A DNA stretch of 7,981 nt. Source: Christensenella sp. UBA4263 (lineage in GTDB: Bacteria > Bacillota > Clostridia > Christensenellales > Aristaeellaceae). This document shows positions 1 through 4,939 of this stretch, one piece after another; within the stretch, counting starts at the first letter, position 1; the number at the start of each line of letters is the position of its first letter. The notes under the pieces are model-generated. The model saw only the letters and a list, made by a program, of their open reading frames with translations, made no database searches and was not told the DNA's origin. The stretch covers positions 74,897 to 82,877 of the forward strand of contig DGWH01000131.1 in assembly GCA_002395225.1 (NCBI GenBank). The letters run 5' to 3'. The position numbers and the translations under genes were made by a program.

Positions 1-23
1 CTGCTCTGCTCTGCTCTGCTCTG
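1..23. repeat. Pentanucleotide tandem repeat (CTGCT)n at window edge
   Basis: Four full CTGCT units plus a partial CTG lie at the very start of the window, so the array may continue to the left. On the minus strand it reads as AGCAG units, 46 nt beyond the stop codon of the ORF6N gene. A unit that is not a multiple of three would shift frame if it lay inside a gene, but no gene covering it can be seen here. Confidence 0.75.
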
Positions 24-68
24 AGTGTGCGCCGGTTCAGCATCCTTGTCAAGTCCTTTCCCGTAATT

Positions 69-1187
69 TTATTTCAAACTGAGCGCCGGATTCTGTTTCA
101 TCTGATCCACCACTCCGTGCAGCAGCTTCTTTACGCCGTCGGAATTCATTTCCACAATGGTACTGATCTTTCGGATTCCGGTATCCTTGGAGGAAGACCC
201 GCACAGGAATATTCTTTCCTCCGTTTCGTCGTAGTCCAGAATGATGTAACGGTCATGCGTGATCCCGCCGACCGTGATAAATTGAATGGGGATGCCTGGA
301 AACTGCATCCGGAAATCCGCTTCGTCGCTGGCATGCAGCCAGTTGCCGAGGTTGTCGCTGAACACTGTCACACTCACGCCGGCTTTCACCGTCTGCAGGA
401 GATTCAGCGTTTTCAGGCTGATGTAGTTATCCACCAGATACACATTCTTCCCGGCCTTGCTGTAAATATCCATATAGGTCAGGTCCGCCGTGACCGGTTC
501 CCCGTTCAGAAGCAGGATCTCTTTCTGCTCTTCCTTCTGGAACTGGAGAAGCACAGGGGCAAGGTCTGACTTCTTTACCGTTTCGTTAAGCTGTTCACGG
601 GCGTCCATCAGCTGATCGTCTATCGCCAGGATAGCCTTTTGCTGATCCGCAAGCAGCTTCTCCTGATCCTTCACCGTAGATTGCAGTTTCCGAATGGCTT
701 CTGTATTCTCCGTCGTCTGCATGGAAAGCCGGAGCACATCGCGCTGAGAAGCCAATCCCTGCGTTTCGATGATGTAATCCTTCATAGCCCGGAAGATACG
801 GATCAATGCCTTGCTCTGTCGTGTGGCCAATTCGCCCTTAAGCACGGTCATGAGCATATATATTCCCGATTCAGTAAAGCACCAAGGCAGATATCGAGTA
901 CCTCCTGATTGTCCCTTAAATACTGTATTTCCCCGTGAGGTCAAATTTTTTGACCTCACCAGCTCTTCCAGTTCTTCCCGAGTAATCTGGAAGCGAAAAT
1001 CCTCATCAAACTTCGCTATATTGTTCTTCACCTGTTGGTTAAATGCTTTTGTCGTATACCCATAAATCTCCGCCAATTCAAAATCCAGCATCACCTTTAC
1101 TCCCCGGACTTCGTAAATCTTATCCCGGATGTTACGCTCGTCGATGATGGTTATCTCTGTCGTTTCAGGCTTTTTCTGCTCCGCCAT
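69..1187 (-). CDS. ORF6N-domain protein with coiled coil and PLD-like C-terminal domain
   Basis: The 372-residue product has three parts. Residues about 12-140 match the ORF6N domain of phage and mobile-element proteins (start IIDERNIRDKIYEVRGVKVM, then YGYTTKAFNQQVKNN, FRFQITREE and the late YLPWCFTESGIYML block), a KilA-N-like DNA-binding module. Residues about 145-225 are charged, heptad-like and probably coiled coil. Residues about 225-372 resemble a phospholipase D-like domain: HDRYIILDYD (H311, R313, D318) followed by CGSSSKDTG (G330-G337) fits an HxK/R(x4)D...G-S motif. No signal peptide or membrane segment is seen, so it is likely cytoplasmic. The ATG at 1187 is supported by AAGGGAG 8 nt upstream. 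It lies 36 nt downstream of the TetR-tail remnant and may be co-transcribed with tetR. ORF6N proteins are often linked to phage antirepression or mobile elements; the role here is unknown. Whether the PLD-like half is catalytic is inference, because K is replaced by R in the first motif. Confidence 0.85.
   Translation of the reverse strand: MAEQKKPETTEITIIDERNIRDKIYEVRGVKVMLDFELAEIYGYTTKAFNQQVKNNIAKFDEDFRFQITREELEELVRSKNLTSRGNTVFKGQSGGTRYLPWCFTESGIYMLMTVLKGELATRQSKALIRIFRAMKDYIIETQGLASQRDVLRLSMQTTENTEAIRKLQSTVKDQEKLLADQQKAILAIDDQLMDAREQLNETVKKSDLAPVLLQFQKEEQKEILLLNGEPVTADLTYMDIYSKAGKNVYLVDNYISLKTLNLLQTVKAGVSVTVFSDNLGNWLHASDEADFRMQFPGIPIQFITVGGITHDRYIILDYDETEERIFLCGSSSKDTGIRKISTIVEMNSDGVKKLLHGVVDQMKQNPALSLK
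935..959. repeat. Perfect 11-bp inverted repeat inside the ORF6N gene
   Basis: GTGAGGTCAAA and TTTGACCTCAC are exact reverse complements separated by TTT. The repeat lies within the ORF6N coding sequence and encodes part of the LVRSKNLTS segment on the minus strand. It could form a stable hairpin in the mRNA or serve as a protein-binding palindrome. No function can be assigned from sequence alone. Confidence 0.8.
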
Positions 1188-1223
1188 GCTGTCTGCTCCC
1201 TTCCCCGGTCTGTCCCGTGTGTT

Positions 1224-1391
1224 TCACTGCCGGTATATTTCCATGAGTTGAGGCTTCACCTGCCGCTGCGTCAGCATCTCTTGCAGCGTTTCCAGCCCCT
1301 TCTCCGGATCGTTCCCCCCCTGAACCACCAGCCCCACTGCATAGCTCGTCGTCACGGTCGGCGTCAGATACAGGGGGATGGAAACAATTCG
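1224..1391 (-). pseudogene. Remnant of a second TetR-family C-terminus, in frame after the tetR stop
   Basis: Directly after the tetR TAA stop (1394-1392) the same frame stays open for 55 codons and ends at TGA (1226-1224). The segment reads VSIPLYLTPTVTTSYAVGLV, then QGGNDPEKGLETLQEMLTQR and a short tail. It aligns with the end of the intact TetR next door (STTLHLMLAAATRYAIGLV ... DAEKELEKLKEALLMRY): shared residues include S, L-L, T, YA, GLV, EK, LE, L-E and the last L-R. It has no start codon or ribosome binding site of its own and no DNA-binding part. It is best explained as the tail of a related second tetR gene whose front was lost, for example by recombination between two tandem paralogues. 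Read-through of the TAA would add a second C-terminal helix, but nothing in the sequence shows that this happens. Confidence 0.75.
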
Positions 1392-2039
1392 TTATCCTTT
1401 TCTATACCTCATGAGAAGTGCTTCTTTCAGCTTCTCCAGTTCCTTCTCTGCGTCAAACCCGCTCTCCGGGATGTACACAAGCCCGATGGCGTATCGCGTC
1501 GCCGCTGCCAGCATCAGGTGGAGCGTGGTGGAAAACATCTCCTCCTCCGACTCGTCCGTGCGGAGGGTGTGATCCTGCTGTGCCCTTTCGTAGACTACAC
1601 GAAAGCTCGTCCTCAGCTCTTCGATGATGTCCCTGTATGGCTTCATCACTTCCGGGTTGATGCGCTCTGACTGAATGTAGATGTTAAAAAACTGATTGAA
1701 TCGCAGCAGGTCGCGCTTGTGCCGGTACAGCTCGATGAAGGAGTCCAGATAGAATTCAAAGATCCCCAACGCGGTCATACTCTCAAAGTCCACATTCGGC
1801 CTGCGCGCCTGATTCTCCTGGATGGTCTGCCCCCAGATCCACGTCGCCACAGCGACCACAAGCTTTGGCTTCGTGCTGAAATAACGGTAAAGCGTCATCG
1901 TGCCATAGCCGCACGCTTTGGCCACCTCGATCATGGATACGGATTCAATGTTCTTCCTCGTGAAAAGCTCGTAGGCCTTCTCCAGAAAATGCCTCCGCTT
2001 GATCGCCATCTGAGCCGCGTCTTTTTCCTTGTCCCGCAT
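1392..2039 (-). CDS. TetR/AcrR-family transcriptional regulator
   Basis: The 215-residue length is normal for the family. Residues about 14-62 form the N-terminal helix-turn-helix: KRRHFLEKAYELFTRKNIESVS, then MIEVAKACGYGTMTLYRYFSTKPKLV, which has the typical A-x-x-x-G-Y-x-x-x-T-L-Y-R-Y-F recognition pattern. The rest is alpha-helical ligand-binding and dimer domain and is not diagnostic of a ligand. Such proteins are usually dimeric repressors released by a small molecule, often a drug. The ATG at 2039 has AGGGAG about 7 nt upstream. The promoter (TAGACA-17-TAGACT) lies at 2105-2133, and a 23-bp near-palindrome overlaps its -10, so autorepression is likely. The gene is followed in frame by a remnant of a second TetR tail and then by the ORF6N gene on the same strand. 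Its original target may have been a gene reading rightward from the shared operator; no such gene is adjacent now. The MATE gene at 4940 is a possible but unproven candidate. Confidence 0.93.
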   Translation of the reverse strand: MRDKEKDAAQMAIKRRHFLEKAYELFTRKNIESVSMIEVAKACGYGTMTLYRYFSTKPKLVVAVATWIWGQTIQENQARRPNVDFESMTALGIFEFYLDSFIELYRHKRDLLRFNQFFNIYIQSERINPEVMKPYRDIIEELRTSFRVVYERAQQDHTLRTDESEEEMFSTTLHLMLAAATRYAIGLVYIPESGFDAEKELEKLKEALLMRYRKG

Positions 2040-2045
2040 AAACGT

Positions 2046-2053
2046 ACTCCCTG
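2046..2053 (-). promoter_or_regulatory. Ribosome binding site of tetR
   Basis: CAGGGAGT on the minus strand places AGGGAG about 7 nt before the ATG at 2039. This supports that ATG as the start. Confidence 0.7.
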
Positions 2054-2093
2054 TGATTTTCCGAAAATGAGCAAACTAAACCCATTGTCATTA

Positions 2094-2116
2094 ATATGGT
2101 TGACAGTCTACCATAT
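2094..2116. promoter_or_regulatory. Probable TetR operator (23-bp near-palindrome)
   Basis: Arms ATATGGT (2094-2100) and ACCATAT (2110-2116) are exact reverse complements. The inner GAC (2102-2104) and GTC (2106-2108) are also complementary. Only one base pair (2101/2109) and the central base break the symmetry. The site covers the -10 element and probable start point of the tetR promoter, and the -35 of a rightward promoter. Length, symmetry and position are what is expected of a TetR-family operator giving autoregulation and control of a divergent gene. Binding itself is inferred. Confidence 0.75.
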
Positions 2117-2127
2117 ATTGTTATGCT
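2100..2127 (+). promoter_or_regulatory. Divergent rightward promoter without a downstream gene
   Basis: A consensus TTGACA (2100-2105) lies 16 nt from TATGCT (2122-2127; 4 of 6 to TATAAT). The -35 sits inside the TetR operator. Reading right, it enters the antisense strand of the recombinase remnants, and no plus-strand gene follows until 4940. It looks like the surviving promoter of a lost or displaced TetR-regulated gene. Confidence 0.5.
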
Positions 2128-2133
2128 TGTCTA
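2105..2133 (-). promoter_or_regulatory. Promoter of tetR
   Basis: On the minus strand TAGACA (2133-2128; 5 of 6 to TTGACA) is separated by exactly 17 nt from TAGACT (2110-2105; 4 of 6 to TATAAT). Transcription would begin near 2098, inside the palindrome, giving a leader of about 60 nt before the tetR ATG. Confidence 0.6.
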
Positions 2134-2143
2134 TAGCTCCAAC

Positions 2144-2195
2144 AAAAAAAACGGGCAGCCACATCGCCATTTTCACAATGATATGACTGCCCCGT
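2144..2195 (-). terminator. Intrinsic terminator of the recombinase unit
   Basis: On the minus strand ACGGGGCAG (2195-2187) pairs with CTGCCCGT (2158-2151), with one bulged G. The 28-nt loop can pair further (CATT with AATG), and a run of T residues follows at once (A8 on the plus strand, 2144-2151). It starts 9 nt past the ancestral recombinase stop at 2206-2204 and would shield the tetR promoter region from read-through. Confidence 0.8.
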
Positions 2196-2203
2196 GTTCC
2201 CGT

Positions 2204-3489
2204 TCACACCTCGACCTCCACGGTCACTCCAGCCTTGAAAATCACCTCGTAGCCGTCATCCTTCACCACCACCCTGTCCAGATAGCGGATGACCTGGTCG
2301 TTGTTGAAGGCTTTCATCCGCCCGTTTTCGTCCAGCCCCCCTCCGGCACCGTGTATCTCGTGCGGCTGAAGAAGTCGTCGTAGTCACGGCAGACTCCGGT
2401 CTCTTCTACAGCTTCTGCTTCCCGGCTCATCCACTCCGGCAGGCTGTTCTTGACCATCTCGTCCACCAGCTACAGCAGGAGCCTGATCTGCACCTCTGTG
2501 TATGCGTGCTCCGCCCTCTCGGCGTAAAGTCCATCCTTCCGGCGTCTTATTTCAACGATCTGGCTTCTCAGGAATGCCGCTTCGTCCATCTCGCGGGTAA
2601 TCACCTGTGCGCTGCCAACCTCGTCAACCACGGTGGTGTTCATCGGCTCCTCGTCCTCCGGCACCTGGCTTGCCAGCACCTCCAGCCGCTCCTCCAGCCT
2701 GTCCTGCTGTCCATCAAACATTTTAAGGAGCGCGTCAATCCTGCCGATCTCACCCGTGAGCAGCCTCTCCCGCTGTACCACCAGCTCCTCACGTCTGCTC
2801 GGCAGCGTGTTGAACGCCATCACCACAGCCCTCTGCGCCTCTGCCTCCCTCACGATGCGGCAATCACACCGGGTCGGGACATCCTCGTTGAAGTCCGTCT
2901 TTTTCACCAGCGCCCTCTGCCTGCACCGCCAGTCGGTCAGGGCGTCATCCGGTTTCACATACCGCTTCAGCGTCCTGCCGCACTTGCCACAGATGAGCCT
3001 GCCGTTCAGCGCAAGCCGGTTCCCGAACCGGAGCTTGCTCTGGTCCTTTGCCTGACCGCTCCGCCGCTTCTTTTCCCCCTGCACCTGGTAGAACACCGCC
3101 TTCGGCGCGATGGGGTCGTGGTCGTTTTCTACAAAATACTGTGGTTTCTCCCCGCTGTTCTTCACGCACTTGTGCGTCAGGTAGTCCTCCACATACCATT
3201 TCTGCATCAGGAGGTCTCCGGCGTATTTCTCATTTTCCAAAATGCTCGACACGGTGCTCGGATACCATTTTTCTCCACCGGAGGGGGTACAGATGCCATC
3301 CTCCATCAGTCCGTCCGCGATCATCTTCGGGCTGTAGCCCTCAAGAAAAGCTCTATAGATGCGCCGCACCACATCCGCCTCGGCGGGGACGATCTCGTAG
3401 ATCCCCGGCTTGTCGCCTCGCCTGTATCCAAGGAAGGAGGAGAAGTTGACCCGTCCTCTGCCTTCCTGAAATCCGAAGCCTATGCCCTA
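2204..3489 (-). pseudogene. Large serine recombinase, central and C-terminal part (broken)
   Basis: This is the continuation of the resolvase-type N-terminus at 3971-3480. After the frame change near 3483-3490 the frame reads GFGFQEGRGRVNFSSFLGYR and runs to an amber TAG at 2472-2470. It contains the Recombinase domain (RRIYRAFLEGYSPKMIADGL, then WYPSTVSSILENEKYAGDLL), a zinc ribbon (ICGKCGRTL, then WRCRQR and TRCDC) and a coiled coil (RREELVVQRERL through DGQQDRLEERLEVL). Past the TAG the frame still encodes typical tail sequence (LVDEMVKNSLPEWMSREAEA, then TRYTVPEGG). A missing C in the C-run at 2336-2341 shifts it, after which DENGRMKAFNNDQVIRYLDR and VVVKDDGYEVIFKAGVTVEV lead to TGA at 2206-2204. 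The continuous homology across all three lesions shows one ancestral gene of roughly 590 codons, a normal size. A product could only be made as fragments, so it is most likely inactive. Errors in the raw sequence could mimic the frameshifts. Confidence 0.88.
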
Positions 3490-3971
3490 CGGACGTTCTG
3501 GGAGATGGTTGCTGACTCCTGATGAGCGATGGATGCGAGAATCGTGACCATCAGTTCCCCGGAGGCTTCCAGCGTGTTCACGGATTTCTTTTCAAAGATG
3601 ATGGGGATGTTAAGGGCTTTCAGCTTCCGGATGTAGTTCAGCGCGTCCAGCGTGTGTCTTGCGAAGCGGCTGATGGATTTGGTGATCACAAGGTTGACCG
3701 AGCCGGATTCACAAGCGGCAATGAGCGCGTTGAACTGCGGTCTGGTTTTCGCCTGTGTGCCGGAAAGGCCTTCGTCCGCAAATATTCCTGCCAGCTCCCA
3801 GCCGTCATGAGCCTGTATGAAATTCGTGTAGTGCGTGACCTGCGCCTCGTAGGAACTTTCCTGTTCCTCGGAGTCCGTGGACACGCGGCAGTAGGCCGCC
3901 GCCTTCGTGACCGGTGCGGGCATGGTGACCACGGGGTCTGTATTTCTTGCTCTGATAACTTTTACTGCCAT
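3480..3971 (-). pseudogene. Large serine recombinase, N-terminal catalytic fragment
   Basis: The 163-residue frame holds the complete resolvase/invertase catalytic domain: AAYCRVSTDSEEQESSYEAQ with the nucleophile expected at S31, then GIFADEGLSGT, VNLVITKSISRFARHTLDAL and LASIAHQESATISQNVR. The reading then runs into a TAG at 3482-3480. Adding one T after the CGTA at about 3489 would restore VRMGIGFGFQEG and join it to the Recombinase domain, so a single-base deletion explains the break. The ATG at 3971 is preceded by AAAGGAG 7 nt upstream and overlaps the end of the upstream recombinase by 10 nt (TAA at 3964-3962), implying translational coupling. By itself this fragment lacks the DNA-binding zinc ribbon and coiled coil that large serine integrases need for att-site recognition. 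Confidence 0.88.
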
Positions 3972-4525
3972 GTGAATGCTCCTTTCTGCTCATCGTTAAA
4001 TTCTGTCCTCACCGAAACCTCTGTGTATGACCTGCCAACTTTCTGCACGTGCATATCCTCCTCCACCACCAGCCCGCAGGTGAAATGAAACTGCGCTTTT
4101 TCCTTCGACCGGAGGACGGCGTGGTCTACAAAAGAGGAGAACAGGGCTTCGTCGGAAATCTCGAAGCTCTCCCTCACGCCTCTTTTGATTACCGCCCTCC
4201 GAAGGTCATCGACCGGGTTCTTTTTCTCCAGCTTCGACAGGGCGTCAAGAATGGTTTTCTCCTCGCAGTCCAGGGCGGCCTTCTTCTCCCGTAATTCCGC
4301 CGTATCCCTGTCCGCCAGGGCGCGGTCGTGGAGGACGGATTGCCTGCGCTTTACGGACTGGAGCTGTGCCTCCAGCTGCTCCCGTTCCGCTTCCCCGTCA
4401 TCAGGGATCACGAGAATGGAAGGGTCTGCCGCCAGCGGGTTCAGCACCGTGGTGAAGAAGTTATTCACGTCCTGCTCGAACATCGGAAGCATCGGGCATG
4501 GGGCCTCCGTGCCATCTACCATCAC
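3962..4525 (-). pseudogene. C-terminal remnant of an upstream large serine recombinase
   Basis: The 187-codon frame lacks both the resolvase catalytic domain and the Recombinase domain. What remains is the tail typical of these enzymes: a long charged coiled coil (EREQLEAQLQSVKRRQSVLH to LREKKAALDCEEKTILDALS), then the terminal fold with DEALFSSFVDHAVLRSKEKA, QFHFTCGLVVEEDM and an acidic/aromatic end. The nominal start is a GTG at 4525 with no clear ribosome binding site. In the same frame, upstream of a TAG at 4543-4541, lies a further short stretch (MKWNRRRQLDSAPHVRIDV) bounded by a TGA at 4603-4601. The N-terminal two-thirds is therefore deleted or diverged beyond recognition. Its stop overlaps the start of the second recombinase by 10 nt. 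A real truncated protein cannot be excluded but seems unlikely. Confidence 0.75.
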
Positions 4526-4544
4526 GGTTCTCTTAAGAAGCTAT

Positions 4545-4560
4545 ACGTCAATCCTGACGT
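4545..4560. repeat. Short perfect inverted repeat at the recombinase remnant edge
   Basis: ACGTCA and TGACGT are exact reverse complements separated by ATCC, just upstream of the truncated recombinase frame. Its position near the break in that gene makes it a possible recombination or binding site, but six base pairs can arise by chance. Confidence 0.4.
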
Positions 4561-4754
4561 GTGGGGCGCTGTCAAGCTGCCTGCGCCTGTTCCACTTCAT
4601 TCAGGATAGCTGATTCCCCTTGAAGCAGCGTGTCAGAGGTTTAAAATCGTTCACAAAACAAGGCGGCAACATGCCTTTTTGAAAGACGCAAAATAACCCT
4701 ACCCGGGATACCCCGATCATGCCATCGTGCTCTCTGTGTATGCTGAAATAATGA

Positions 4755-4783
4755 TTGACAACTTGTTTTTCCATTTGTAGAAT
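4755..4783 (+). promoter_or_regulatory. Strong promoter for the MATE gene
   Basis: TTGACA (4755-4760) and TAGAAT (4778-4783; 5 of 6 to TATAAT) are separated by exactly 17 nt, with a T-rich spacer. Transcription would begin near 4790, giving a leader of about 150 nt before the MATE start codon. From 4604 to 4754 I see no gene. Confidence 0.75.
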
Positions 4784-4795
4784 ACTTGATAATAA

Positions 4796-4856
4796 CCCCG
4801 CTATGCTGAGGGGGATGCCGTCTGTGGCGTCAACCGCGCGGCGGGGCATTTTTTTT
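4796..4856 (+). terminator. Attenuator-like leader hairpins ending in T8, upstream of MATE
   Basis: Right after the probable transcription start, CCCC (4796-4799) can pair with GGGG (4811-4814), or, extended as CCCCGC (4796-4801), with GCGGGG (4841-4846). A separate stem ATGCC (4815-4819) with GGCAT (4845-4849) ends directly in eight T residues (4849-4856). The pairings compete, and the last two give an intrinsic terminator about 65 nt into the transcript. This is the layout of transcription attenuation or a riboswitch-type expression platform for the efflux gene that follows. No known riboswitch class was recognised, and the inducer is unknown. Confidence 0.55.
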
Positions 4857-4939
4857 GTATTGTACCGGCCCAGATCCGGGTCCGTTTTTCAGATTGGACT
4901 TTCCCGAAATCAAGCATCATTCATCGCAGAGGTATAAGA

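Larger units (their letters stand above)
2143..4600 (-). mobile_element. Decayed tandem large-serine-recombinase module
   Basis: Two large serine recombinase genes lie head to tail on the minus strand. The upstream one is only a C-terminal part (4525-3962); the downstream one (3971-2204) is broken by three small lesions. They overlap by 10 nt, as is common for co-expressed tandem recombinases in Clostridia integrative elements. No other element genes (relaxase, transfer or replication) are in the window. The right limit is set loosely by the end of recognisable recombinase sequence, the left by the terminator. Attachment sites could not be identified. The module separates the tetR operator from the MATE gene, which fits either insertion there or remnants of an element end. 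Confidence 0.5.

Noticed and set aside
1035..1670. 211-codon plus-strand open frame over the ORF6N/TetR junction
   Set aside because: It is antisense to two recognisable proteins, shows no family resemblance and has no start signals.
2470..2472. TAG as a recoded sense codon in the recombinase
   Set aside because: Two independent frameshifts in the same gene point to decay. The other genes with visible ends in the window stop at TAA or TGA, and nothing suggests amber recoding.
2506..3522. 338-codon plus-strand open frame opposite the recombinase
   Set aside because: It is antisense to a clear Recombinase/zinc-ribbon sequence, has no ribosome binding site and a composition rich in His/Leu/Pro typical of a GC-rich shadow frame.
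4660..4680. Small hairpin AAGGC/GCCTT followed by T residues
   Set aside because: The stem is only 5 bp, with no gene to terminate on the plus strand. It is too weak to call a terminator.
4601..4849. 82-codon minus-strand open frame
   Set aside because: It lies over the strong plus-strand promoter and GC hairpins, has no ribosome binding site and no recognisable domain.
4803..4937. Possible 44-residue leader peptide ending 2 nt before the MATE start
   Set aside because: No Shine-Dalgarno precedes the ATG at 4803, and the alternative ATG at 4815 has GGGGG directly abutting. The frame also runs through the terminator-like hairpin. It is kept only as a remark in the MATE entry.
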